From Demequina sp. NBRC 110054 (GTDB lineage: Bacteria > Actinomycetota > Actinomycetes > Actinomycetales > Demequinaceae), in assembly GCF_002090115.1 (NCBI RefSeq), contig NZ_BBRK01000005.1, forward strand, positions 310,001 through 374,000: a stretch of 64,000 nt of DNA. Direction: 5' to 3'. Shown piece after piece: positions 41,525-50,917 of the stretch. The notes under the pieces are model-generated. The model worked only from the letters and a program-made list of their open reading frames with translations. It did no database searches and was not told where the DNA came from. The stretch's first letter is position 1; each line of letters starts with the position of its first letter. A program made the translations under genes and the position numbers.

Positions 41525-42255
41525 CGAGCGCCGGGGCTGGCGTCGCCTGGCGCCTCGTCCGCCCGCGCGACCTCCGTGTGAGGGCGACCCGGCGCATCGT
41601 CCGGGTGGTGCTGGTAGTCGAGGGAGTCGCGGTGGTGGTCATCCGCGTCGTCGAGGTCCTCGCGGTTCGCGAGCACCACGCGCCAGGTGCGCTGCCCCAC
41701 GGTGATCGCCGCGGCGAGCGCCAGGAGCCAGAGGACGATCGTGAGCACCCACACCGGGGCTCCGAGCCCCACCGCGAGCGTCGCCCCGAGTCCGAGCACC
41801 AGCCGGTCCGAGCGTTCGGCGATACCGACGGCCGCCTCGACGTCAAGGCTCTCGGCCTTGGCACGCGCATACGGCACCAACGAACCGATCGCGAGGCACA
41901 GCAGGGCGCCGAGCCCGGTCCACGTGTCGTCGCGATAGGTCCACACGAGCGCGCCGAAGATCGCGGCGTCCGCGACGCGGTCCAGGGTCGAGTCCAGGAA
42001 CGCGCCCAGGCGGGACGTCTTGCCGGACAGCCGCGCCATCGTGCCGTCGAGCATGTCGGTCATCACGAAGATGACGATCACGAGGACGCCCCACGCGAGC
42101 GACGTGCCGCCCCGAGGGAAGAAGAAGACCGCCCCGAAGACGACGCCGATGGTTCCGACGATCGTCACCGCGTTGGGATGGATCCCCGCGCGCAGGAGCG
42201 CCTTCGCGGGGGCCTGCCAGATCTTGGCCATGAGCGGCCGCAGGCTCGAGAGCAT
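41521..42255 (-). CDS. pgsA: Phosphatidylinositol phosphate synthase (CDP-alcohol phosphatidyltransferase)
   Basis: A 244-residue membrane enzyme with six helices and the complete signature D-x2-DG-x2-AR-x8-G-x3-D-x3-D (Asp-67, Asp-70, Asp-88, Asp-92). In this operon position it makes phosphatidylinositol phosphate from CDP-diacylglycerol and inositol 3-phosphate, the first step to PIM. The last ~45 residues are a hydrophilic Asp/His-rich tail not present in most homologues. 36 bases follow the HIT gene. Confidence 0.93.
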   Translation of the reverse strand: MLSSLRPLMAKIWQAPAKALLRAGIHPNAVTIVGTIGVVFGAVFFFPRGGTSLAWGVLVIVIFVMTDMLDGTMARLSGKTSRLGAFLDSTLDRVADAAIFGALVWTYRDDTWTGLGALLCLAIGSLVPYARAKAESLDVEAAVGIAERSDRLVLGLGATLAVGLGAPVWVLTIVLWLLALAAAITVGQRTWRVVLANREDLDDADDHHRDSLDYQHHPDDAPGRPHTEVARADEAPGDASPGAR

Positions 42256-42291
42256 CGGTGCCTTTCAGGTAAGGGTCGGTCGTCGGGTCGG

Positions 42292-42843
42292 TCAGCGGCG
42301 CGCCGCCCAGGCCTCGCTCACGCGCTGCCAGGTGTCATCCAGCAGCTCGGGCACGGCCTTGGTGCGTCCGATGATGGGCAGGAAGTTCGCGTCGCCGGTC
42401 CACCGGGGGACGACGTGCTGATGCAGGTGCTCGGAGATGCCGGCGCCGCCGGGGACGCCCTGGTTCATCCCGACGTTGAAGCCCTGGGTGCCGCTGAGCG
42501 CCTGGAGCACCTCCATCGCCTCCGCGGTGAGCTCGGCGATCTCCGCGCGCTCCTCCGGGGTCGCCTCGGTGTACCAGCCGATGTGCCGGTACGGGCAGAT
42601 CATGAGGTGGCCGGGGTTGTACGGAAAGAGGTTGAGGACCACGTAGCACGTCTCGCCGCGGTGCACGACGAGGTGCTCGCGGTCGTCGTCCGAGACCTTC
42701 TTGCACAGCGGGCAGTCGTTCTCGCCCTCGATGCGCGCGCGCCCCGAGGAGTGCGTGATGTAGGCCATGCGGTGCGGGGTCCACAGACGGTCGAAGCCGT
42801 CCGGCACCCCGCCCATCTTCTCCGAGTCGACCACCTCGGGCAC
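42292..42843 (-). CDS. HIT-family nucleotide hydrolase/phosphorylase
   Basis: A 183-residue protein with the histidine triad His-139/141/143 in SEHLHQHVVPRW and a CPLC zinc-type motif (44-47). The mycobacterial orthologue in the same gene order (Rv2613c position) is a diadenosine tetraphosphate phosphorylase. GTG at 42843, one base after the thrS stop; the frame upstream is within thrS. Ap4A arises as a by-product of aminoacyl-tRNA synthetases, so linkage to thrS is functionally sensible. Confidence 0.92.
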   Translation of the reverse strand: MPEVVDSEKMGGVPDGFDRLWTPHRMAYITHSSGRARIEGENDCPLCKKVSDDDREHLVVHRGETCYVVLNLFPYNPGHLMICPYRHIGWYTEATPEERAEIAELTAEAMEVLQALSGTQGFNVGMNQGVPGGAGISEHLHQHVVPRWTGDANFLPIIGRTKAVPELLDDTWQRVSEAWAARR

Positions 42844-42844
42844 G

Positions 42845-44851
42845 TCAGACCTGCGCCTTGTCCTTGATCGCCTGGACGATGCGCTCCACGGCCTCGTCCA
42901 CGGGCACCTGGTTGTCCTGGCTCCCGTCGCGGAAGCGGAACGACACCGCACCGGCCTCGGCGTCCTCGCCGCCCGCGATGAGCACGAACGGCACCTTCTC
43001 CTTGGACGCGGTGCGGATCTTCTTGGGGAAGCGCTCGTCGGAGTCGTCGACCTCGACGCGCACGCCCTGGGCGCGCAGCTTGGAGGCGACCTCGTGCAGG
43101 TAGTCGTTGAAGGGCTCGGCGACGGGCACGCACCGCACCTGGACGGGCGCGAGCCAGACGGGGAACGCGCCCGCGTAGTGCTCGACGAGCACGCCGAGGA
43201 AGCGCTCGATCGAGCCGAACTTCGCGGAGTGGATCATCACCGGCTGCTGGCGTGAGCCGTCGGCGGCGGTGTACTCGAGGCCGAAGCGCTCGGGCTGGTT
43301 GAAGTCGTACTGGATGGTCGACATCTGCCACGTGCGACCGATCGCGTCCTTGGCCTGCACGGAGATCTTGGGACCGTAGAAGGCGGCGCCGCCCGGGTCC
43401 AGCACGGGCTCGAGCCCGAAGCTCGCCGCGGTCGAGCGGAGCACCTCGGTCGCCGACTCCCACTGCTCGTCCGAGCCGATGAACTTGTCCTTCTTGTCTC
43501 CCTCGGTGTCGCGCGTGGAGAGCTCGAAGTAGTAGTCGGTCAGCCCGAAGTCCTCGAGCAGCCCGGTCACGAAGCGCAGCAGGTGCTCGATCTCGGCGCC
43601 CGCCTGCTCGGGGGTCACGTACGAGTGCGAGTCATCCTGGGTCATCGCGCGTACGCGGGTGAGCCCGTGCACCACTCCCGACTTCTCGTAGCGGTACACC
43701 GAGCCGAACTCGAAGAAGCGCAGCGGCAGCTCGCGGTAGGAGCGGCCCCGCGAGCGGAAGATGAGGTTGTGCATCGGGCAGTTCATGGCCTTGAGGAAGT
43801 ACTCCTGGCCCTGCTTCGTGACGTTGCCCTGCTCGTCGATCTCCTCATCGACGTGCATCGGCGGGAACATCGTGCCCTTGTAGTACGGCAGGTGACCCGA
43901 GGTGTAGAACAGCGCGTCCTTGCTGATGTGGGGGGTCGAGACGTACTCGAAGCCCTCCTCGATGTGGCGCTGGCGGACGTAGTCCTCCATCTCGCGCTTG
44001 ATGACGCCTCCGCGAGGGTGGAACACCACCATGCCGGAGCCGATCTCCTCGGGGAACGAGTACAGGTCGAGCTCGGCGCCGAGCTTGCGGTGGTCGCGAC
44101 GCTCGGCCTCGGCCAGGCGGTCCTTGTAGGCGACGAGCTCCTCCTTGGAGGGCCACGCGGTGCCGTAGACGCGCTGGAGCTGAGGGTTCTTCTCCGAGCC
44201 CTTCCAGTACGCGGCGGCCGAACGCATGAGCGACCAGCCGTTCGCGAGCACCTTGGTGGACGGCACGTGCGGGCCGCGGCACAGGTCGCCCCAGGCACGC
44301 TCACCGTTGCGGCGCACGTTGTCGTAGATCGTGATGTCGCCGTCGCCGATCTCGACCGAGGCGCCCTCGGCGCCCGCGGCCTCCTGATTCAACAGCTCGC
44401 ACTTGTACGGCTCATGCGCGAGCTCGGCGAGCGCCTCGTCGCGGGTCACCTCGCGCCGCACGAAGGCCTGCCCCTCCTTGACGATGCGCTGCATCGCCTT
44501 CTCGAGCTTCTTGAGGTCCTCCGGCGTGAACGGAGTCTCCACGTCGAAGTCGTAGTAGAAGCCGTTCTCGATGGGCGGGCCCACGCCGAGCTTGGCGTCC
44601 GGGTTGACCTGCTGGACGGCCTGCGCGAGCACGTGCGCGGTCGAGTGGCGCAGCACCATGAGCCCGTCGGGGTCGGAGGTGGTCACGGACTCGACGGCTA
44701 CGCCGGAGGGGATCTCGCGCGCGAGGTCCCACAGCGCGCCCTCGACGCGCATGACGACCACGTCCTTGCGGTCGCCGAACAGGTCCGACCCCGTCGTGCC
44801 GGCCGCGAGCTCTCGCTCGGTGCCGTCGATGGTCGCGATGAGGCTGGACAC
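42845..44851 (-). CDS. thrS: Threonyl-tRNA synthetase
   Basis: A 668-residue class II synthetase: N-terminal TGS domain (residues 1-65), editing domain with [11 protein letters not shown] and a later Cys/His pair, core motifs 1-3 with [13 protein letters not shown] and [12 protein letters not shown], and C-terminal anticodon domain ([15 protein letters not shown]). The GTG at 44851 has AAGGAG seven bases upstream. It heads the nine-gene PIM/pdx operon, as in mycobacteria. The 163-base gap to the divergent histidine kinase holds no obvious T-box. Confidence 0.96.
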   Translation of the reverse strand: MSSLIATIDGTERELAAGTTGSDLFGDRKDVVVMRVEGALWDLAREIPSGVAVESVTTSDPDGLMVLRHSTAHVLAQAVQQVNPDAKLGVGPPIENGFYYDFDVETPFTPEDLKKLEKAMQRIVKEGQAFVRREVTRDEALAELAHEPYKCELLNQEAAGAEGASVEIGDGDITIYDNVRRNGERAWGDLCRGPHVPSTKVLANGWSLMRSAAAYWKGSEKNPQLQRVYGTAWPSKEELVAYKDRLAEAERRDHRKLGAELDLYSFPEEIGSGMVVFHPRGGVIKREMEDYVRQRHIEEGFEYVSTPHISKDALFYTSGHLPYYKGTMFPPMHVDEEIDEQGNVTKQGQEYFLKAMNCPMHNLIFRSRGRSYRELPLRFFEFGSVYRYEKSGVVHGLTRVRAMTQDDSHSYVTPEQAGAEIEHLLRFVTGLLEDFGLTDYYFELSTRDTEGDKKDKFIGSDEQWESATEVLRSTAASFGLEPVLDPGGAAFYGPKISVQAKDAIGRTWQMSTIQYDFNQPERFGLEYTAADGSRQQPVMIHSAKFGSIERFLGVLVEHYAGAFPVWLAPVQVRCVPVAEPFNDYLHEVASKLRAQGVRVEVDDSDERFPKKIRTASKEKVPFVLIAGGEDAEAGAVSFRFRDGSQDNQVPVDEAVERIVQAIKDKAQV

Positions 44852-45014
44852 GTTCGTGCTCCTTGGAGGGTGGGCGGAGAGTTACCGACACGATGCTACC
44901 GACCCCGGACCTCCCGCACGCACCTCACGGCCCCTGGCGTGCCCCTGACGATGTCTCCCAAGCCGCGGGGCCGGCGCTTCGGTACCGTGGAGGGAGGACG
45001 CTGAGGGAGCAGCC

Positions 45015-46493
45015 ATGTCGAGGTGGACGAGGTCGCCGCGCACGGTCAGCGCGCGCGCACGCATCGTCGCGTCCATCATGTTCCTCGCGGCCGCCGCCCT
45101 GCTCGTCTCCGGTCTCGTGGCCGAGCAGATCCAGGACGCCGAGGTCAAGATCAGGATCGATGAGGACCTCGCCTCGGACGCTCAGGAGTTCATCGACCTC
45201 GTCGAGGACGGGGTGGACCCGTCGACGGGCGCGCCGCTCGGCTCGCCCCGAGAGGCGCTCCGGACCGCCCTTGAGCGCGCCATCCCCGAACCGCACGAGG
45301 GCATCGTCGGCTTCGTCGACGGCGAGCTGGCGTACGTGGTCGACGACGCTCCCCTGTCTCTCGAGTCCGACGCGGAGCTGATTGCCGCCCTGGCGCCGCT
45401 GGCGACGGCCACGCAGCAGTCGATCGTGCGGATCGAGACCGAGGTGACGTCCTATCGCGTCGCGGTGACTCCCGCGACGATCAGCACGGAGGGCGCGCTT
45501 GTCGTCGCGGAGGATCCGCGCACGGAGCCGGGAGGCGAGGTGGCGGCGGAAGTGCGCGCGTACGACGAGGCGGCCGAGCTCGCGCGCTTCACGCGCGCAT
45601 TCTGGATCTACGGATGGGTCGCGCTCGTCTCCTTCATCCTCGTCAGCATCGTCGCGTGGTGGATCGCGGGCCGACTCCTCAGGCCGGTGCGCGTGCTCGC
45701 GACCACAGCGCGGGAGATCGGGAGGGACGACCTCGCGGAACGCATCCCCGTCTCGGGCACCGACGACCTCGCGGACATGACCGAGGCCGTCAACGAGATG
45801 CTCGAGCGCATCGAGTCGGCGTTCGCGTCACACACCGCGCTGCTCGACGATGTGAGCCACGAGCTGCGCACGCCGATTACGGTCGTGAGGGGTCACCTCG
45901 AGCTCATGGATCCCCGCGATGAGGAGGACTCCGCCGCGGCCCGAGAGGTGAGCCTCGAGGAGCTCGACCGCATGAGCCGCCTGGTGGAGGACCTGATGAC
46001 GCTCGCAAAGTCGGACCGGCCCGACTTCGTGCGGCTTGCACGCGTCGACCTGGCGCAGCTCACCGAGACGGTGCTGGCGAAGAGCCGCGCTCTGGGCGAA
46101 CGCGCGTGGGTCCTGGACGAGTGCGTGGAGGGAACGCTTCGCGCCGACGAGCAGCGCCTGACGCAAGCGGTGCTTCAGCTGGCATCCAACGCGGTGAGGT
46201 TCTCCGGGGAAGGCTCGGAGATCGGGATCGGCAGCGCCATCGTCGACGGCGCGGCCCGCGTGTGGGTGAGGGACACGGGCCGCGGGATCGAGCCCGCGCT
46301 GCTCCCTCACCTGTTCGAGCGCTACTCCCAGGGACGACGCAGTGAAGGCCTCGGACTCGGCCTCGCGATCGTGGCGGCGATCGCTCAGGCGCACGGTGGA
46401 TCTGTCGAGGTGGAGTCGACCGCGGGCGAGGGGTCACGCTTCACACTCGTGCTGCCCATGCCCGCCGACCGCGGGGAGCCGGCGACGTCATGA
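45015..46493 (+). CDS. Membrane sensor histidine kinase
   Basis: A 492-residue class I kinase. TM1 about 15-38, an extracytoplasmic sensor of about 160 residues without Cys and rich in Asp/Glu/Thr, TM2 about 199-221, HAMP, HisKA with phosphorylatable His-282 (DDVSHELRTPITVVRGHLEL), and a complete HATPase (N box LASNAVRFSGEG, G1 VRDTGRGIEPALLPHLFERYSQG, G2 GLGLGLAIV). GGGAG lies five bases before the ATG. The response regulator gene overlaps by four bases (ATGA). Signal unknown; no sensor family was recognised. Confidence 0.92.
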   Translation: MSRWTRSPRTVSARARIVASIMFLAAAALLVSGLVAEQIQDAEVKIRIDEDLASDAQEFIDLVEDGVDPSTGAPLGSPREALRTALERAIPEPHEGIVGFVDGELAYVVDDAPLSLESDAELIAALAPLATATQQSIVRIETEVTSYRVAVTPATISTEGALVVAEDPRTEPGGEVAAEVRAYDEAAELARFTRAFWIYGWVALVSFILVSIVAWWIAGRLLRPVRVLATTAREIGRDDLAERIPVSGTDDLADMTEAVNEMLERIESAFASHTALLDDVSHELRTPITVVRGHLELMDPRDEEDSAAAREVSLEELDRMSRLVEDLMTLAKSDRPDFVRLARVDLAQLTETVLAKSRALGERAWVLDECVEGTLRADEQRLTQAVLQLASNAVRFSGEGSEIGIGSAIVDGAARVWVRDTGRGIEPALLPHLFERYSQGRRSEGLGLGLAIVAAIAQAHGGSVEVESTAGEGSRFTLVLPMPADRGEPATS

Positions 46494-47158
46494 GCAGGAT
46501 CGTGATCATCGAGGACGAGGAGCGCATCGCCTCGTTCGTCTCCAAGGGACTCGCCGCCGCCGGTTTCACCACCGCGCACGCGCGCACCGGGGCGGAGGGG
46601 TTCGAGCTCGCGATGGCACAGGACTGCGATCTGGTGATCCTCGATCTCGGGCTGCCAGACACGGACGGATACTCGGTACTCGAGCGCCTGCGCGGCTCGG
46701 GGAGCCACGTCCCTGTGATCATCCTCACCGCGCGCACCTCGGTCGAGGACACCGTCGCGAGCCTCGAGTCGGGGGCCGACGACTACCTCGGAAAGCCCTT
46801 CCGATTCGAGGAGCTGCTGGCACGGGTGAGGCTGCGGCTACGCGGGAAGGTCCACGCGACCGAGGGGTCCTCCCTCGCGCACGAGGGGATCGTCCTCGAC
46901 CCGCTCACCCGCACCGTCACGGTCGACGCGCGGGAGGTGGAGCTGTCGGCGCGGGAGTTCGCGCTTCTCGCCGAGCTGATCGCGCACCCGGGGCATGTGC
47001 TGAGCCGAGAGCAGCTCCTCTCACGCGTCTGGGGCTACGACTTCGACCCCGGCTCGAACGTGGTCGACGTGTACGTCCGCTACCTGAGGAGGAAGCTCGG
47101 CCACGACCGGATCCAGACGGTGCGAGGCGCCGGCTACCGCCTGGCCAAGCGTCGGTAG
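46490..47158 (+). CDS. OmpR/PhoB-family response regulator
   Basis: A 222-residue regulator. Receiver: acidic pocket in IIEDEERI, phospho-acceptor Asp-52 in VILDLGLPDTDG, Thr/Ser switch and Lys in GKPFRFEELLARV. The C-terminal winged helix-turn-helix (about 125-220) ends in VRGAGYRLAKR, the family signature. Overlaps the kinase gene. It faces the acidic membrane protein gene tail to tail, 54 bases apart. Confidence 0.94.
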   Translation: MSRIVIIEDEERIASFVSKGLAAAGFTTAHARTGAEGFELAMAQDCDLVILDLGLPDTDGYSVLERLRGSGSHVPVIILTARTSVEDTVASLESGADDYLGKPFRFEELLARVRLRLRGKVHATEGSSLAHEGIVLDPLTRTVTVDAREVELSAREFALLAELIAHPGHVLSREQLLSRVWGYDFDPGSNVVDVYVRYLRRKLGHDRIQTVRGAGYRLAKRR

Positions 47159-47212
47159 TCCGCGCCTCCGCGCAACCCCCGCGAGGGTGCTGACCCCACG
47201 CATGGCTCGAGG

Positions 47213-47809
47213 TCAATCGTCCGACTCGTCCTCGTGCTCGTCCTCGTGCTCGACCTCGTCCTCGTGCTCGACCTCGACCTCGTCCTCGTACTCGACCTCG
47301 TCCTCAGTCCCGTGCTCGGCGGACTCCGACGATGTGGAGTGCTCGACATGGGACGACCCGTGGCTCTCGCTCTCCGCCTCGTGCGTCGCTCCGTCTCCGC
47401 TGGTCCCGCTGTGGCTCTCGCGGTACGACGAGCCAGAGCCGTCGTCCGAGGAATCGTCGTCCGCAGCGTCGTCGCCCGAGTCGTCCCCTTCGTCGTCGCC
47501 CACGTCATCCTTGACGATCGTGAGACGCTCCTCGGGAGAGGAGTCCTCACCGTCGTGGCTGTCCTCCGCAGTCACCGCCTCCACCTCGTCTTCGGACGAC
47601 GAGTCGTCCTGCACGTCGGTGACCGAGGTGTCACCCAGATGAATGGCGACGGCTCCCTCAGCCGGATCGGCCTCCTCGTCGACCGTCTGCTCGACGGTGC
47701 CTCCCGAGAACAGTGGCAGCGCCCCTGCGCTCGCGAACGCCGCTCCTCCGAGTGCGATCGAGCCCACCGCTCCCGCAATCATCCAGCCCGCCTTGCCCTG
47801 CACCTTCAT
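47213..47809 (-). CDS. Acidic, Ser/Asp/Glu/His-rich membrane-anchored hypothetical protein
   Basis: A 198-residue protein. The ATG at 47809 has AAGGAG nine bases upstream; an upstream ATG overlaps that site. A Lys-containing N-terminus and one helix (about 7-33, WMIAGAVGSIALGGAAFASAGALPLF) give a signal anchor. The rest is outside, extremely acidic, with many Ser/His and short DD, SED, EHE repeats, ending in 30 residues of Asp/Glu/His/Val (repeats such as YEDEVEVEHED). Such sequences often bind divalent cations. No homologue recognised. It is convergent with a two-component system and 239 bases from dgt. Confidence 0.6.
   Translation of the reverse strand: MKVQGKAGWMIAGAVGSIALGGAAFASAGALPLFSGGTVEQTVDEEADPAEGAVAIHLGDTSVTDVQDDSSSEDEVEAVTAEDSHDGEDSSPEERLTIVKDDVGDDEGDDSGDDAADDDSSDDGSGSSYRESHSGTSGDGATHEAESESHGSSHVEHSTSSESAEHGTEDEVEYEDEVEVEHEDEVEHEDEHEDESDD
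47218..47312. repeat. Tandem CCTCGTCCTCG/GCTCGACCTCG repeats in the acidic protein gene
   Basis: Repeats of roughly nine to twelve bases made of CCTCG and GCTCG encode the C-terminal Glu/Asp/His/Val tail. The array looks like an expandable simple repeat. Confidence 0.5.
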
Positions 47810-47935
47810 GATCGCCATCTCCTTCGACTGTCGGTCAGATCCGACCATTGACACCTCAACGATGCGGCGGCTCGCTGAGAGGGTCAGGAGGACGTGATGA
47901 GAGGGCTCTCATCAAAGGGATAGCGAAGACGCGAA

Positions 47936-47967
47936 GAAGCGGCGCCGGCTCTGGCCGACGCCGCTTC
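47936..47967 (-). terminator. Terminator of dgt
   Basis: GAAGCGGCG (47936-47944) pairs with CGCCGCTTC (47959-47967); an inner CGGC/GCCG helix has a four-base TCTG loop. On the minus-strand transcript CUUCUUCG follows. It ends the dgt-phosphotransferase unit; the rest of the 193-base gap before it and 47855-47935 hold nothing recognisable. Confidence 0.7.
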
Positions 47968-48047
47968 GGCGAGTCGCGTGACCCAATCACTCCTCGTGGC
48001 GGTCCTTCGCCCGCTGCTCCGCCTTCGCCGCCGGAACCGCCGCGCCG

Positions 48048-49586
48048 TCAGAGCACCTGACCGCCATCCCACAGCCGCTCCGAGGCCCCGGAAACGAGGC
48101 CGGCGAGCGACCTCGCCTGCGCGTCCGTGAGCGAGGCGATGTAGTCGATGATCCCGCGGCCCCTCGCGAGGCCACGGATCCGGGCGCGATCGATCTCGCG
48201 CTCAACGGCGATCTGCTTGTAGTCGGCCTCGGCGAGGCCCACGAGGTCGAGCAGTCGGCGAGGCGCACGATGCACGTCCCTCGGATCGTCGAGCCACGCC
48301 GCGAGGGCGTCGACGAGACGCTCGATCACACTGGCCTGGCCGCGCTGGTAGACGGCGAGGTCGGGGCGGTGGAGCACGAACCGCTCCTGCAGGAACTTGA
48401 GCACGGCCACGTCGTGCCACGCGGCGGTGTCGAGGCTCACGTGGCCCGAGCGGATCGGCGGGTCCGCCATCACCACGACCGAGCGCTGGAGGCGCGACAC
48501 CCACCCGGCCATGAACACGGCGAGGGCGCGGTCGGCGTCGAGCGACCCGTCGAAGGGGACTGCCAGCAGGCCATCGACGACGTCGCTCTGGACGCGCGCG
48601 ACCGACTCCCCGAACGCATCGTCGTCGGCGATCCAGGCATCCTTGGCAAGCAGCCGCCTGCGCAGGGTCTCGAGCCCCCGGCCGGGGACCCGCGAGGTCG
48701 CGGCAAGCGTCTCCGAGGGGAGCTGCGAGAGCGCACCGCGCTCCGCTCTCCACGTGCGGAACTCCGTCGACACCGCGGCGTGTCCGAGCAGCGACGCGCG
48801 ATAGAAGTCGTCGAGGTCGTGGAGCGAGTAGGCGATGTCGTCGGCGATGTCCATGACCGAGCACTCGAGGGTCTGCTGGCGAGGCGAGATCGCGGGATAC
48901 GCAGCGCGGGCCTCCTCGAAGTCGTCGAGATCGAGCGTGTACGTCGAGAACTTCGGGGCACCGTCGCCTGGCATCCGGGGCGTCAGGCCTCGTGGCCGGT
49001 CGAAACCGCCTGTCCACCGGTCGCCCTCCGCGCGTTCCCACGGGTACTTGAGCACCGCGGCGCGCACCGCGGCAGTGAGGTTGAGCCCCGCTCCGGCGCG
49101 GTCGTACTCGTCGAGCCGCGTGAGGATGCGGAACGTCTGCGCGTTCCCCTCGAAGCCCTCCTCGAGGCCGAACCGCTCGCGAGCGAGACGATCGAGCGTC
49201 TGCTCGCCAAGATGCCCGAAGGGCGGGTGTCCGAGGTCGTGGGCGCTCGCGGCGGCCTGCACCACCACCGGGTCGCAGCCCCCGAGCCGTGCGACGGTGC
49301 GTCCCCGCTCGCCCTTGTCGGCGGCGAGCCCCACCGCGATGGCGCGGGCCACGGCGGTCACCTTGACCGTGTGCGTAAGCCTGTTGTGGACAGCGAGACC
49401 TGCACCCGACTGGGAGATGACCTGGGTGACGGCGGACATCCGCGAGAAGTACGGAGAGAACCGGATCCGCTCGAGGTCGACGCGATACTCGGGTCCGCGC
49501 TCGAGCGCCTGGGACTCGTCGAGGGGTTCCGCGACCCTTCTCGCAGTCCGGAGGCTTGGGGCGGCTTCGGTGATCGAGCCGCTCAC
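48048..49586 (-). CDS. dgt: Deoxyguanosinetriphosphate triphosphohydrolase-like protein
   Basis: A 512-residue HD-superfamily protein. The metal-binding motifs are VHNRLTHTVKVTAVA, then SAHDLGHPPFGHLGE (HD pair), and the later Asp in DIADDIAYSLHDLDDF. These enzymes hydrolyse dNTPs to nucleosides and tripolyphosphate, lowering dNTP pools. The GTG at 49586 overlaps the phosphotransferase stop (GTGA). It lies downstream of that kinase, a pair often found together in actinobacteria. Confidence 0.9.
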   Translation of the reverse strand: MSGSITEAAPSLRTARRVAEPLDESQALERGPEYRVDLERIRFSPYFSRMSAVTQVISQSGAGLAVHNRLTHTVKVTAVARAIAVGLAADKGERGRTVARLGGCDPVVVQAAASAHDLGHPPFGHLGEQTLDRLARERFGLEEGFEGNAQTFRILTRLDEYDRAGAGLNLTAAVRAAVLKYPWERAEGDRWTGGFDRPRGLTPRMPGDGAPKFSTYTLDLDDFEEARAAYPAISPRQQTLECSVMDIADDIAYSLHDLDDFYRASLLGHAAVSTEFRTWRAERGALSQLPSETLAATSRVPGRGLETLRRRLLAKDAWIADDDAFGESVARVQSDVVDGLLAVPFDGSLDADRALAVFMAGWVSRLQRSVVVMADPPIRSGHVSLDTAAWHDVAVLKFLQERFVLHRPDLAVYQRGQASVIERLVDALAAWLDDPRDVHRAPRRLLDLVGLAEADYKQIAVEREIDRARIRGLARGRGIIDYIASLTDAQARSLAGLVSGASERLWDGGQVL

Positions 49587-50773
49587 GAGGCGGCCGCCCT
49601 TGCGGCCTGGTGCATCCACGCCTCGGCGTGCTCACGGTTCGCGGTTCCCGAGGCGAGCGACACGAGGACCGCGGCGGTCCTGCCGGCGAGCTGGTTGGCG
49701 TCCACGTACGGAAGCATGCCCTTGACCAGGATGAAATGCACATCCGGGACGTGGCGGTATCCCTGGGGACTGAAGGTGGGGAGCGTCAGCATGTGGGCAA
49801 GCAGGCACGCCACATCGTCGACCAGGTACCCCGGACCGGCGGTGTCGAGGTCGATGAGCGCCGAGGCCGTGAGGCCGTCGGGTCCGGGCGCGAGGAACAG
49901 GTTCGCTGCGTGGAGGTCGCCGTGCACGGGGACGACGGGACCGGTCTCGCCTCGCCGCAGCCGGTCAGCGACGAGGCCCTCGATCTCATTCGCCCAAGGA
50001 AGACCGCGCTCACGCGCCTGCGCGGCGTACTGCGGGAGCCTGTCGGACCAGGCCGGACGATGCGGAAGGTCGAGCGCGCGCGGGGACAGCGCGGTCAGAG
50101 CGTCCATGACAGCTGCCGGCGGGATCACGGGCGGAAGGAGCATGCGCCCCTGAGGGTCGTACAGGTGCTCGGTGAGCGGCCTGCCGCGCGCCGCGTCCAG
50201 CAGCACGAGCCCGGCTCCCAGGACCCACGCGCGGGGGGCGTGGGGGCTGAGGCGGTAGCGCTCAGCGACCTCCTGCGCGAGGTCCGGGCCGACGACCTTC
50301 ACGAAGTGCACGTTCGCGGGTGCGGACGCGGGATCTCCGGCCGCGCACGACTCGATGCGGAGCACCGCCCTGCGCAGTGGCCGGAGCACGAGGACACGCA
50401 TGCCGCGCACCTCGACCGCCGTGCCGAGCGCGGCCGACATGGCGCGACCGAGGGCCACGGGATCGCAGGCCTCTGCCAGCGCGGGGAGGTGCGGGTCCAT
50501 CGGGTGCTCCCACACGTGCACCTCGTGACCGCCCGACCCCACCGTCATGACCCCAGGGTGGGAACCACGATCGAGCTCGATGGTCGAGGCCACGAGGTAC
50601 CGGTGGGCACCGTCCACCATGACGTCGTAGGAGACGGAGGTCTCGGCGCCCGGCCGGTCGTGGACCGCGTCAACGGCCCAGGAATCGAGCGAACGACCGG
50701 CGGCGCTCAGCGCCTCGCGCAGCACCGCTCCGGCGCCGTCGCCGGTGAGCTGTGCACGTCGTTCCTCCGTCAT
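49583..50773 (-). CDS. Aminoglycoside-phosphotransferase-fold kinase
   Basis: A 396-residue protein with a diverged N-terminal ~200 residues and a C-terminal APH/choline-kinase catalytic region: VPVHGDLHAANLFL (catalytic Asp in HGDLH-x2-N) and the metal-binding ALIDLDTAGPGYLVDDVACLLAH. The first lobe resembles maltokinase-type or homoserine-kinase-type sugar/amino-acid kinases more than antibiotic-resistance enzymes. Substrate unknown. The ATG is six bases after a TAGCGT -10 and lacks a ribosome binding site. Coupled to dgt by GTGA. Confidence 0.75.
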   Translation of the reverse strand: MTEERRAQLTGDGAGAVLREALSAAGRSLDSWAVDAVHDRPGAETSVSYDVMVDGAHRYLVASTIELDRGSHPGVMTVGSGGHEVHVWEHPMDPHLPALAEACDPVALGRAMSAALGTAVEVRGMRVLVLRPLRRAVLRIESCAAGDPASAPANVHFVKVVGPDLAQEVAERYRLSPHAPRAWVLGAGLVLLDAARGRPLTEHLYDPQGRMLLPPVIPPAAVMDALTALSPRALDLPHRPAWSDRLPQYAAQARERGLPWANEIEGLVADRLRRGETGPVVPVHGDLHAANLFLAPGPDGLTASALIDLDTAGPGYLVDDVACLLAHMLTLPTFSPQGYRHVPDVHFILVKGMLPYVDANQLAGRTAAVLVSLASGTANREHAEAWMHQAARAAAS

Positions 50774-50779
50774 GCGCCC

Positions 50780-50785
50780 ACGCTA
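50780..50785 (-). promoter_or_regulatory. -10 box of leaderless phosphotransferase transcript
   Basis: TAGCGT on the minus strand ends six bases before the ATG at 50773. No strong -35. Confidence 0.5.
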
Positions 50786-50917
50786 CCGAAGCCACTTCTC
50801 AAATCGTCGAACGGGCGCGCCGCGAACGCTCACCCTTGGTCCAGGACTGCCGATGGGGCCGGTGACGACCACCTCTCGGTCGCAAGGCAGCACCTACGGA
50901 GGAAAGGGCACACCCCA

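Noticed and set aside
44852..45014. T-box or S-box leader for thrS
   Set aside because: No conserved T-box sequence or stem layout in the 163-base gap.
49583..50773. Aminoglycoside resistance gene
   Set aside because: The HGDLH-x2-N motif is shared by many sugar and metabolite kinases; coupling to dgt and a diverged N-terminal lobe point to housekeeping metabolism.
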